From assembly GCA_025355915.1 (NCBI GenBank), contig JANXYT010000341.1:1-9594 (forward strand): 9,594 bases of DNA. Reading direction: 5' to 3'. Source of the stretch: Holophagaceae bacterium (GTDB taxonomy: Bacteria > Acidobacteriota > Holophagae > Holophagales > Holophagaceae). The position numbers and the translations under genes were made by a program. Positions within the stretch are counted from its first letter, which is position 1. Each line of letters begins with the position of its first letter. This document shows, in pieces, positions 1 through 6,066 of the stretch. The notes under the pieces were generated by a model. That model worked only from the letters and a program-made list of their open reading frames with translations, searched no databases and had not been told where the DNA came from.

Positions 1-813
1 GCCGAGGTCGTCGCCGGGCGCGCAGGGAAGCATGCCTACGGAGAAGCCGCCGTTCTTCGGCAACTCACGCCCCGCCAGCCAGCGCCAATCGATCACCACG
101 CCTCCCACATGCGTGGCGCCCACCAGTACGGCGGCCACTTCCAGGCCCTCACAGGGGCCCGTCCCCAGGGCAATCCAGGTGGCGCGACGGTTGCGCTCAT
201 AGAGGCGAGGCATGTGGCCCGTGCTGGCGTCGTTCACGGGCCAGAGTTCGCCCTCGACGCGGCTGACCGCACTGACCCGGCCTTCCAGGGGCACGTGGAT
301 GCGGTGGTAGTCCTTCGGCGACAGGTAGAGGGTGAGGAAGTGTCCGCCTTCAAAACGCGCTGCATCTGGATCGTGCTTGAGCAGTTCGGCGATGCGATAG
401 GGCAGGCCCTTGGCCTGGATGGCGGTGCCGGCTTCGATGCGGCCGCTGGCAAGGATGCGGCCGTCCACGGGGCTGTTCAGGCAGCCGGGAGCCACCGCTG
501 CCTGGGGCCGGAGACCTGGTTTCAGGCGCCGGGTGAACAGCGCCTGGAGGCTGGGGTACTCCTCCAGAGCCCATTCCGCCTCGCCCAGGTTGATGCCGTA
601 GTGTTCTGCAAAGCGGCCGAGGATGGGTTTCCGCCAGGAAGCGGGCAGGGTGCGGGTCGCGGCCCATCCCACAGCCCTCGATCCCAGCTTTTTCGGGTAG
701 AGTCCGAGGGCCCTCAGCGAGAAGGGACCTGGCGTCCAGATCAGCACGTACGCCACCCAGAGCAGGGCGAGAATGAGCGCAAATCGCGCGGGCGGGGGCC
801 AGGACAGATGCAT
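1..813 (-). CDS. psd: Phosphatidylserine decarboxylase, C-terminus cut by window edge
   Basis: Converts phosphatidylserine to phosphatidylethanolamine at the inner membrane, using a pyruvoyl cofactor made by self-cleavage. I translated 271 codons on the minus strand without a stop. Visible hallmarks are one N-terminal hydrophobic segment (about residues 11-26), PVDG at 115-118 (its Asp corresponds to the self-cleavage Asp of the family), the LSPKDYHRIHVP stretch at 164-175 with the conserved histidines, and VGATHVGG at 231-238. The reading ends in GDDLG, just before the place where the LGST self-cleavage motif is expected, so only a short piece is missing. The start is the ATG at 813-811. A purine-rich GGGGAGG lies about 20 nt upstream, rather far for a ribosome-binding site, so the start is less certain than the identity. 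It is divergent from the HutD-family gene, 42 bp away. Confidence 0.93.
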   Translation of the reverse strand, partial: MHLSWPPPARFALILALLWVAYVLIWTPGPFSLRALGLYPKKLGSRAVGWAATRTLPASWRKPILGRFAEHYGINLGEAEWALEEYPSLQALFTRRLKPGLRPQAAVAPGCLNSPVDGRILASGRIEAGTAIQAKGLPYRIAELLKHDPDAARFEGGHFLTLYLSPKDYHRIHVPLEGRVSAVSRVEGELWPVNDASTGHMPRLYERNRRATWIALGTGPCEGLEVAAVLVGATHVGGVVIDWRWLAGRELPKNGGFSVGMLPCAPGDDLG

Positions 814-855
814 CCCATCAGGATAACCCGCCGCCTCCCCACGTAGGATGGAGCG

Positions 856-1440
856 ATGGAATGGACCCACCTGAAGCCCGCCGATGGCCGCCTAATGCCC
901 TGGAAGAACGGCAGGGGTTCGACGCTGGAACTCGCGGTGGAACCAGCCGGGGCCACGTTGGAAACAGGCTTTCAATGGCGGGTCAGCTCGGCGGAAGTCC
1001 TTGTCTCTGGCCCGTTCTCCGCGTTCCCGGGTATGGCTCGGTGGCTGGTGCTCCTCGAAGGCGCGGGTTTCGAGATCGACTTCGGTCCCCATGGGCGGGT
1101 GAATCTCACCGCTCCGCTCGTCCCCATCCACTTCTCCGGAGATTGGTCCGCCATGGCTTTCCTGGTGGACGGTCCCTGCAGGGATTTGAATCTGATGGTG
1201 GACCCGAGGTTGTACCGAGCACGGCTGGAGGCCTTCCACCTGGCCTCGTCCCGCAGGCTTCCGCTGTCGGCGGCCCGGACCTTGCTGTTCGTGGCACGGG
1301 GAACCCTTTCGGTGCCGGCCTGGGGTCTCCACCTGGGCCGACGGCACCTGCTCCGCCTGGAGGGTGGTCCGGGTGACCTGGTCGTCGCCCCGGGCCTGGG
1401 CGGGGCCGCCTTGGTGCGGATGGATCTGGATCCGGTCTGA
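856..1440 (+). CDS. HutD/Ves family protein
   Basis: A 194-residue cytoplasmic protein of the HutD/Ves (bicupin) family. The N-terminal signature MPWKNGRGSTLELAVEP (about residues 14-30) is the conserved P-W-K-N-G-x-G-x-T-x-E block of this family, and length and overall layout fit. Family members are found in histidine-utilisation clusters or, as Ves, in isolation; their biochemical role is poorly defined and a small-molecule-binding or regulatory role is only proposed. No hut enzyme is visible here, so I do not assign the hut role. The ATG at 856 has AGGA at 846-849 as a plausible ribosome-binding site. Its neighbour psd is divergent and the 42 bp between them must hold both starts. A 6-bp inverted repeat (GGTCTG at 1434-1439, CAGACC at 1448-1453) overlaps the stop codon but has no T-tract. 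Confidence 0.85.
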   Translation: MEWTHLKPADGRLMPWKNGRGSTLELAVEPAGATLETGFQWRVSSAEVLVSGPFSAFPGMARWLVLLEGAGFEIDFGPHGRVNLTAPLVPIHFSGDWSAMAFLVDGPCRDLNLMVDPRLYRARLEAFHLASSRRLPLSAARTLLFVARGTLSVPAWGLHLGRRHLLRLEGGPGDLVVAPGLGGAALVRMDLDPV

Positions 1441-1464
1441 CTTCATCCAGACCCGTGGTAGGGT
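1437..1464 (+). promoter_or_regulatory. Possible promoter for the substrate-binding protein gene
   Basis: CTGACT at 1437-1442 resembles a -35 box and TAGGGT at 1459-1464 a -10 box, with 16 bp between them, 36 bp upstream of the ATG at 1501. The same TAGGGT hexamer recurs upstream of the cytochrome gene (3505-3510), which is the main reason to list it. The match to the housekeeping consensus is weak. Confidence 0.25.
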
Positions 1465-1500
1465 GGTGGCCACAATCCACCCCATTCCCGGGAGACGCGC

Positions 1501-2649
1501 ATGAACACGAGGATCCTATCTTCCCTGGTGGCCTTCGGACTCGCCCTGCAGGCCCAGACGCCGCTGAAAATCGGCGTCATCAACTGCGCGACGGGCACCC
1601 AGGCGCCCATCGGCGAATACATGAGCAACGGCTACAAACTGGCCCTGGAGGACCTTCAGAAGAAGGGCATCAAGGTGGATCTGGTGGTCGAGGACGACAC
1701 GGGCAAGCCCCAGGTCTCCATGTCGGCCATGGAGAAGCTGGTGACCCGCGACCGCGTGGTGGGCGTGGTGGGCCCCTACAGTTCGGCCTGCGCCAACGCC
1801 GTGTCGAAGCTGGCCGAGAAGTACAAGGTGCCCCTGCTGGTGCCCGTGGCCTCCAAGGAAGAGATCACCCGCCAGAACCAGAAGTTCGTCTTCCGGCTCA
1901 GCGCCACGACGGAGGACTACGCCTCCATCCTGATTTCCATGGCCCAGAAACTGGGCAAGCCGAAGACCATGGCGATCCTGAACGAGAATACGGATTTCGG
2001 CACCTCCGGCGCGAAGTCGGCCAAGGCCTATGCCGCCCAGGTGGGCATCCAGGTGGTGGTGGAGGAGGCCTACGCCTCGGGTTCGCCCGACTACCGTTCC
2101 ACCCTCGCCAAGATCAAGGGCCTCAAGCCGGATCTCGTCTTCATGGTCTCCTACGTGGCCGATGGCATCCTGCTCATGCGCCAGGCGCGGGAAGTCGGTC
2201 TTCAGCCCCAGGCCTTCCTGGGCGCAGGCGCGGGGTTCGCCTCCTCCGAATTCGCCCGGGAGCAGACGATCTCCAACAATGTGTTCTCCAGTACCCAATG
2301 GACAACGGACGTGAACTGGCCCGGCGCCAAGGATTTCGGCAAGCGCTACAAGGCCAAGTTCGGCAAGGACGAGGTGCCCTACCATGCCGCCAACGCCTAT
2401 GCCTCGATGATGGTGATGGCCGAGGCTGCCGCGAAGGCCGGTGGTGACCGCGAGAAAGTCCGTATGGCCCTGGATCAAGGGCAGTGGAACGGCATCATGG
2501 GCGAGGTGAAGTTCGCGGACTACAACGGCTACACCAACCAGAACAAGCACCAGATGCTGGTGGAGCAGATCCAGAACGGCAAGCACGAAACCGTGTGGCC
2601 GCCTGAGTTCGCTACGAAGAAACCGGTCTATCCCTTCAAGTGGAAGTAG
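1501..2649 (+). CDS. ABC transporter substrate-binding protein, branched-chain amino acid (LivJ-like) type
   Basis: A 382-residue periplasmic ligand-binding protein of the Leu/Ile/Val-binding type (type I periplasmic fold, Peripla_BP_6). It starts with a signal peptide (MNTR, then a hydrophobic run, probable cleavage after LQA at 16-18). The mature chain opens with KIGVINCATGTQAPIG followed by a helix (GYKLALEDLQ), the classic first strand, ligand loop and helix. Further family landmarks are VVEDDTGKP, VVGVVGPYSSACANAV (about 96-111), the VPLLVPVAS strand, FVFRLSATTEDYA and LNENTDFGTSGAKS. The start is supported by GGGAG at 1490-1494, 6 nt upstream. No permease or ATPase gene follows; the next gene is a TauE/SafE-type exporter. 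It is therefore an orphan binding protein whose ligand (amino acid, amide, urea or other) cannot be told from sequence alone. Confidence 0.93.
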   Translation: MNTRILSSLVAFGLALQAQTPLKIGVINCATGTQAPIGEYMSNGYKLALEDLQKKGIKVDLVVEDDTGKPQVSMSAMEKLVTRDRVVGVVGPYSSACANAVSKLAEKYKVPLLVPVASKEEITRQNQKFVFRLSATTEDYASILISMAQKLGKPKTMAILNENTDFGTSGAKSAKAYAAQVGIQVVVEEAYASGSPDYRSTLAKIKGLKPDLVFMVSYVADGILLMRQAREVGLQPQAFLGAGAGFASSEFAREQTISNNVFSSTQWTTDVNWPGAKDFGKRYKAKFGKDEVPYHAANAYASMMVMAEAAAKAGGDREKVRMALDQGQWNGIMGEVKFADYNGYTNQNKHQMLVEQIQNGKHETVWPPEFATKKPVYPFKWK

Positions 2650-2690
2650 CGGTCTTCTGAAACGGCGGTGTGCGTGTCATCGTGGTTGGC

Positions 2691-3479
2691 ATGCATATCG
2701 GACATATCCTCACGGTCATGGCCGCGGCCTTCGTCGCCGGGGCGATCAATTCCATCGCGGGAGGCGGCACGCTGGTGTCGTTTCCCGCGCTGCTGGGCAT
2801 CGGTCTCACGGGCCAGCAGGCGAATGTCACCAGCACGCTCGCGCTGTGGCCGGGCTCCATCGGCGGGTTCTGGGGGCACCGGGAGGACCTCGCCGGCATC
2901 AAGGCTTTCGCGCTTCGACTGATGCCACCCTCGCTCATCGGCGGCGCCCTGGGTGCCTGGCTCATGCTGGTCACCCCGCAGAAGGTCTTCGATCAGTTGG
3001 TGCCCTGGCTGATCCTGGGGGCGACGGTGCTGCTGGCGGCCAATGATCCCGTCAGTAAGCTGCTGAAGAAGATCCACGGTCATGAGCGGACATCGGGGTG
3101 GTGGATGGCGGCCATCGCCTTCCAGTTCATCGTGGGCATCTACGGCGGGTACTTCGGTGCTGGCATCGGCATTCTCATGCTGGCGGCCCTGAGCCTGCTG
3201 GGCCTCACAGATATCCACCAGATGAATGGCCTGAAGAACCTCTTGGCCCTCTGCATCAACGGCATCGCCATCTTCGCCTTCATGGCCATGGAGTTCCTGC
3301 GACATCCCGGCAATGCGAAATGGGCGCTGATCCTTCCCATGGCCGTCGCCGCAGGCTTGGGCGGCCTCTTCGGATCCCACATGGCCCATCGCGTCGGTCG
3401 TACCACGGTGCGGGTCGGTGTGGTCGTCATCGGCTTCACCCTGTCTGCCTGGTACTTCTACAAAACCTATGCGGCATAG
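2691..3479 (+). CDS. TauE/SafE family membrane transporter (DUF81)
   Basis: A polytopic inner-membrane protein of about 262 residues in the sulfite exporter TauE/SafE family, whose members export or import sulfite, sulfoacetate or other small organic anions; the substrate here is unknown. Landmarks are the first helix ending in AINSIAGGGTLVSFPALLG (about 18-36), QANVTSTLALWPGSIGG, and the second-half copy IYGGYFGAGIGILM (about 150-163), reflecting the family's inverted two-half design. Seven to eight hydrophobic segments are evident. I chose ATG 2691, giving MHIGHILTV as N-terminus. An in-frame GTG at 2670 would add seven residues. Neither has a convincing ribosome-binding site. It lies 20-41 bp after the binding-protein stop with no visible terminator between, so co-transcription is likely. 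Confidence 0.88.
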   Translation: MHIGHILTVMAAAFVAGAINSIAGGGTLVSFPALLGIGLTGQQANVTSTLALWPGSIGGFWGHREDLAGIKAFALRLMPPSLIGGALGAWLMLVTPQKVFDQLVPWLILGATVLLAANDPVSKLLKKIHGHERTSGWWMAAIAFQFIVGIYGGYFGAGIGILMLAALSLLGLTDIHQMNGLKNLLALCINGIAIFAFMAMEFLRHPGNAKWALILPMAVAAGLGGLFGSHMAHRVGRTTVRVGVVVIGFTLSAWYFYKTYAA

Positions 3480-3504
3480 GCTTCCCGGTGGCCTGGGCCA
3501 CTGT

Positions 3505-3510
3505 TAGGGT
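3505..3510 (+). promoter_or_regulatory. Possible -10 element of the cytochrome gene
   Basis: TAGGGT preceded by TG lies 25 bp upstream of the cytochrome ATG, inside the 56-bp gap after the transporter stop. The same hexamer occurs at 1459-1464 before the binding-protein gene. The position 17 bp further upstream (TTCCCG at 3482-3487) is a poor -35 box. Confidence 0.2.
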
Positions 3511-3535
3511 AGGGTCCATGCCCCATGGAGGATCT

Positions 3536-4009
3536 ATGCGTCTCTTGTTTGCAGGATGCTTCGCTCTGGCCCTCTCCGCCGCGCCCCCGCCGGACGCGAA
3601 GGATTGCGTGGCCTGCCACGACACCATCGACCTCGACAAGTTCCGGACGCGGACTCATGGCAAGTTGAATTGCGTCACCTGCCATACCGCCATCACCACG
3701 CTGCCCCATGCCGACAAGCTGCCACCGCCCCAGTGCGTGCGCTGCCACGATCATGAAGGCCAGGACTACGCAAGCAGTGTCCACGGAGTTGCGCGAAAGC
3801 AGGGGAAGGACCACGCCCCCACCTGCATGACTTGTCATGGCCACGCCCATGAGGTGGTGCCCAGGAACAATCCCGCCTCCAAGGTGGCCCGGAAGAACAT
3901 GGACGCCACCTGCGGGGCCTGCCACGACCAGGACTTCCTGAAGCAACTGTCCACCCGTTTGCCGAGGCGGGCTTCCCGGATGGACCTTCGCAAGATGCCT
4001 GGGAAGTAG
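3536..4009 (+). CDS. Exported pentaheme cytochrome c, probably truncated
   Basis: A 157-residue periplasmic multiheme cytochrome c. After a short signal peptide (MRLLFAGCFALALSAA) there are five CxxCH heme-attachment motifs at residues 24-28, 46-50, 67-71, 97-101 and 126-130, plus several free histidines suited as distal ligands (for example H41, H58, H83). The segment around residues 78-101 (Y..SVHG, then APTCMTCHG) is typical of the tandem modules of longer multiheme cytochromes, often with seven or eight hemes, that pass electrons from a quinol-linked partner. Start ATG 3536 follows GGAGGA at 3527-3532; an in-frame ATG at 3518 lies upstream of that site and is less likely. After residue 138 the chain turns into a basic tail unlike the rest, and the next bases look like a broken heme module. 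It may still be exported and loaded with heme, but its electron partner is unknown. Confidence 0.88.
   Translation: MRLLFAGCFALALSAAPPPDAKDCVACHDTIDLDKFRTRTHGKLNCVTCHTAITTLPHADKLPPPQCVRCHDHEGQDYASSVHGVARKQGKDHAPTCMTCHGHAHEVVPRNNPASKVARKNMDATCGACHDQDFLKQLSTRLPRRASRMDLRKMPGK
3946..4008 (+). pseudogene. Frame-disrupted remnant of a sixth cytochrome heme module
   Basis: In the frame beginning at 3949 the bases read VHPFAEAGFPDGP, which resembles the S-V-H-G-x-A-x-A-G-x-P-D stretch that leads into a heme site in such cytochromes. In a third frame, 3984-4001 reads TFARCL, close to TCxxCH with one Cys codon changed (TTC for TGC) and the His codon disturbed. About three small indels or substitutions would restore a continuous module. 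The intact frame of the cytochrome crosses the same bases as a meaningless basic tail. This is a by-eye reconstruction and needs alignment to homologues. Confidence 0.35.
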
Positions 4010-4015
4010 CTTCTC

Positions 4016-4029
4016 GGGTGGAACCACCC
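4016..4029. terminator. Palindrome between convergent genes, possible bidirectional terminator
   Basis: GGGTGGAACCACCC is a perfect 14-bp palindrome (5-6 bp stem) in the 20-bp gap between the cytochrome stop and the barrel-protein stop. It can form on either strand. No T-tract follows on either side, so factor-independent termination is not assured. Confidence 0.35.
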
Positions 4030-5076
4030 CTACCGTGGCCAGCGATACCCAAGCCCAAGCAGAAAGATATCGGCGTCGCGGTTGTAGCTGCTGGTGACCC
4101 GGTGGAAGTTCAAGCGCGCAATCCAATGATCGGAGAGCCGTTGGGAAAGGGTGATGGAGGCCAATGGTGCAATTTTGGCCGGACTGGAAGAACTGGCCGG
4201 TTCCGGATGCTTTTGATCGATGTAAAAGTAGGGACCGAAGCCGATGCCGACGGTAAAACGATCGTCGAAGAAGGTGTTGACGGCCCAGGCCTGCGTGGCG
4301 AACCCGCTCCGGCGGACGATCTGGGGGTTGCCTTCGTAGATCAACGAGGCTGTCCAGTCGATGTGAGGGGTGAACCCGTGGCGGTATTCCATGGCGTAGG
4401 CACGTGCCGCTGGGCTGAAAAAGGTATTCACCACACTCTGTCCAGCGAAGACCGTGAATTCGGCCTCGGACACGGCGACCTTCTCGTCCGGCCCGTGGCC
4501 GAGTTTGCCCGGAATGGGTTTTTCCTCGCGGCCAAACCAGTACCCAACTCCCAGGACGACCGTATTCACCTTCATCTCGCTGGCTGGTCTGATGTGATTC
4601 AGCAATACCCGGATATGCCAACGGTTTGAAAGGTATCCTGTCGCGGTGGCACTGAAGATGGGCGCTGTGCCGTGAATGTTTCCTGTGGCTCCGGTGGGCA
4701 GCAGCTGGGTGTCGTAGTAGTAGTAGGCCCCAAGGCCAAGGGCAACGGCAACACGGTCCTTCAAAAATGGCAGCCGGCCCCAGGCTTGGAACGCCGTGCC
4801 ATCGCGGTGGTGTCCTGGCACATGCCCTTCGTTGATATAGGCCACCGAGGCCGCCAAGTTTTTATAAAAATCCTGACGGTAATCGAGTTGCCATGAATAG
4901 CTGGAATACGTGGAATCCGCCGTGCGCATGGTCCCGCCAAGCAGGGATAGCTCCTGCGCAGGAAGGGGGCAGCCGGCGCAGACAAGGAGAATCGCAGCCA
5001 GGTACCGATTCATGCATGGATTCAGTGGGTTGATCCCATGGCCAGGAGTGCGGTGACTGAAGGGGAGCATGGTCAT
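4030..5076 (-). CDS. Outer-membrane beta-barrel protein with two homologous halves
   Basis: A predicted outer-membrane beta-barrel of 348 residues. The chain is rich in alternating aromatic and aliphatic strands and ends in a strand (LLGLGYRW). The signal peptide sits at residues 22-41 (MNRYLAAILLVCAGCPLPAQ). ATG 5076 has AGGA at a good distance, leaving a 21-residue pre-extension; ATG 5013 would place the signal peptide at the N-terminus but lacks a clear ribosome-binding site, so the start is unresolved. Residues 61-180 and 226-345 align at a constant offset of 165 with no gap. I count about 33 identities in 120, including QAW, D-R, V-x-x-G-x-G and L-G-x-G-Y. The first half carries YINEGH...HHRDG, which I associate with uncharacterised barrel proteins of single-unit size; the second half has lost the HHRD part. 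Function unknown. It is divergent from the lipoprotein gene. Confidence 0.8.
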   Translation of the reverse strand: MTMLPFSHRTPGHGINPLNPCMNRYLAAILLVCAGCPLPAQELSLLGGTMRTADSTYSSYSWQLDYRQDFYKNLAASVAYINEGHVPGHHRDGTAFQAWGRLPFLKDRVAVALGLGAYYYYDTQLLPTGATGNIHGTAPIFSATATGYLSNRWHIRVLLNHIRPASEMKVNTVVLGVGYWFGREEKPIPGKLGHGPDEKVAVSEAEFTVFAGQSVVNTFFSPAARAYAMEYRHGFTPHIDWTASLIYEGNPQIVRRSGFATQAWAVNTFFDDRFTVGIGFGPYFYIDQKHPEPASSSSPAKIAPLASITLSQRLSDHWIARLNFHRVTSSYNRDADIFLLGLGYRWPR

Positions 5077-5150
5077 GGTGGGTTCCTGAATGGATGAGTG
5101 AAGGCCGCGGCCCCGACGGAGCTATTTGAGGATGGACGTCTGTGGATTCG

Positions 5151-5175
5151 CACCGGGGTGCCTCACCCCAAGGTG
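5151..5175 (-). other. Strong hairpin in the leader of the barrel-protein gene
   Basis: GGGGTG (5155-5160) and CACCCC (5164-5169) pair perfectly around a 3-nt loop. Flanking CACC and GGTG extend the stem by four pairs past a 2-nt bulge. If transcription starts near 5267 the hairpin lies in the 5' untranslated region of the minus-strand barrel gene. No T-tract follows on the minus strand, so stability or translation control is more likely than termination. Confidence 0.4.
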
Positions 5176-5278
5176 GACGCGCCCTTTTCCGGTTGTAAAC
5201 CTTGAGCAATGCATTCGCTCGTTGGATCGAGATCCCCCCCTCATTTCGTGGATAGATGGTTCAATCATGAGTGGATAG

Positions 5279-5294
5279 AGCATGTTTCGTGCTA
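5279..5294 (-). promoter_or_regulatory. Sigma-54-like promoter for the barrel-protein gene
   Basis: On the minus strand the site reads TAGCACGAAACATGCT. Against TGGCACG-N4-TTGCW it matches 10 of 12 defined positions with correct spacing of the two blocks. The mismatches are the first G of the -24 pair and the first T of the -12 block. A start near 5267 would give a leader of about 190 nt. Confidence 0.4.
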
Positions 5295-5354
5295 CAATAT
5301 AAATAATTAATTTCAAATAACTTAACAACATCGCTCAGGGGCTGCAGGGACTGG

Positions 5355-5369
5355 TTCAATCAAGATGAA
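5355..5369 (+). repeat. Copy 1 of TTCAAT-N3-GATGAA motif
   Basis: TTCAATCAAGATGAA; its exact reverse complement occurs at 5560-5574. The 10-mer GGTTCAATCA that begins it at 5353 recurs at 5258-5267. The motif contains a TTCA-N7-TGAA dyad, as expected of a dimeric regulator's site. Confidence 0.6.
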
Positions 5370-5534
5370 TCAGCAATTCCTGCGATTCGCAAGATAGAGA
5401 CCGACGGAATGCGTATCCCGTGGGACGCGCGTCCCTTCCACCCTGAGGTGGAGAAATAGGCCCAAGCCCCAGGCAGCCTGCCCGGTCGCGAAGGTGAGCC
5501 AAGTCTCCTCGGCTCCAGGCGATAACGTTGAGTC

Positions 5535-5548
5535 TTCATCGAATTGAA
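5535..5548 (-). repeat. Copy 2 of the motif, spacer of two
   Basis: The plus strand reads TTCATCGAATTGAA, the reverse complement of TTCAAT-TC-GATGAA, so both half-sites are identical to copy 1 and only the spacer differs (2 instead of 3 bases). It lies 25 bp from copy 3, in the same orientation. Confidence 0.5.
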
Positions 5549-5559
5549 AGGGCGTGTAT

Positions 5560-5574
5560 TTCATCTTGATTGAA
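5560..5574 (-). repeat. Copy 3 of the motif, exact inverse of copy 1
   Basis: The plus strand reads TTCATCTTGATTGAA, a perfect 15-bp inverse of copy 1 about 205 bp away. It ends 61 bp upstream of the right-facing sigma-54-like site, a usual distance for enhancer-type binding sites. Confidence 0.6.
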
Positions 5575-5635
5575 TATGTTGATTCATTGGATGTTAAATT
5601 ATTATTTAAATTATTGAAAAAAATACTGTTACGTA

Positions 5636-5652
5636 TTGGCTTGAAAAATGCT
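5636..5652 (+). promoter_or_regulatory. Sigma-54-like promoter for the lipoprotein gene
   Basis: TTGGCTTGAAAAATGCT has the invariant GG (5638-5639) and GC (5650-5651) exactly 10 bp apart. It matches 9 of 12 positions of TGGCACG-N4-TTGCW, plus the preceding pyrimidine. A start near 5663 gives a leader of about 125 nt before the lipoprotein ATG. Two copies of the repeated motif lie 60-100 bp upstream. Confidence 0.45.
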
Positions 5653-5787
5653 AAATCACTTTCTGTCCTTTCCCCACGAGTGACGGCCTCTTGTGGTGGA
5701 AGAACAGATAAACGACCTGTGGATAGCCCCAGCTCCTGCCCGGCAGAAGGTTGGTGTGTTGTCCGTCAACCCGGAAGAGGAGGAAAG

Positions 5788-6063
5788 ATGAAAAGCAAAT
5801 GGATTGTCCTGGCATCCTCGGCCTTCCTGCTTTCGGCCTGCATGGTAGCGCCCAGGCATGGCGGCGGGATGGTGATTATTCCAATCCTGCCGGCGATCGT
5901 CGAATTGGATGACGATTCCTACTACGCGCACAACGGCTATCACTACTATTATACCAATGACCGTTGGTACTACTCAAGCTCTAGGGGCGGCCAAAGATCG
6001 GAACTGCCGAGATCCCATTGGCCCCGGGAGACCCGCCGCAGAGGGTGGGATCGCCCACGATGA
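5788..6063 (+). CDS. Small Tyr/Trp-rich lipoprotein
   Basis: A 91-residue predicted lipoprotein. The signal peptide MKSKWIVLASSAFLLSAC ends in a clear lipobox (LSAC, Cys18), so the mature protein is anchored by a lipidated cysteine. It continues with a Gly-rich linker, a hydrophobic IIPILPAIVELDD stretch and a Tyr-rich segment (YYAHNGYHYYYTNDRWYY, about 53-70), then a basic Arg-rich tail. I recognise the pattern YHYYY-x-NDRWYYS...LPRSH as one seen in uncharacterised small lipoproteins of Gram-negative bacteria; no biochemical role is known to me. The reading frame is open upstream to an ATG at 5554, but the lipobox and the excellent GAGGAGGAAAG at 5777-5787 fix the start at 5788. It probably shares a transcript with the DUF3309 gene 69 bp downstream and may be controlled by the sigma-54-like promoter at 5636. 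Confidence 0.82.
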   Translation: MKSKWIVLASSAFLLSACMVAPRHGGGMVIIPILPAIVELDDDSYYAHNGYHYYYTNDRWYYSSSRGGQRSELPRSHWPRETRRRGWDRPR

Positions 6064-6066
6064 ATG

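Larger units (their letters stand above)
5077..5787. other. Divergent regulatory region, locally AT-rich
   Basis: This 711-bp gap separates the barrel protein and lipoprotein starts. It holds a strong hairpin (5151-5175), a sigma-54-like site facing left (5279-5294), a repeated TTCAAT/GATGAA motif (5355, 5535, 5560 and a half copy at 5260) and a sigma-54-like site facing right (5636-5652). Positions about 5290-5340 and 5570-5660 are strikingly AT-rich against a GC-rich background, while 5395-5530 is GC-rich again. I see no convincing protein gene in it. Confidence 0.6.

Noticed and set aside
1516..2586. Long minus-strand ORF of 356 codons antisense to the binding protein
   Set aside because: Its translation is His/Gly/Leu-rich low-complexity sequence with no domain, typical of the antisense of a GC-rich gene.
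3098..3535. Long reading frame running from inside the transporter gene into the cytochrome
   Set aside because: The first part overlaps the transporter in another frame and has no domain; the signal peptide and ribosome-binding site place the cytochrome start at 3536.
5122..5331. Minus-strand ORF of 69 codons in the barrel-gene leader
   Set aside because: It begins in the AT-rich block, covers the sigma-54-like site and leader hairpin, and its translation shows no domain or signal peptide.
5370..5564. Minus-strand ORF of 64 codons in the divergent region
   Set aside because: Weak ribosome-binding site, its ATG lies inside the repeated motif, no recognisable domain, and it fills a region better explained as regulatory.
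5554..5787. In-frame upstream extension of the lipoprotein to ATG 5554
   Set aside because: The lipobox signal peptide and the strong ribosome-binding site at 5777-5787 fix the start at 5788; the extension would bury the signal peptide.
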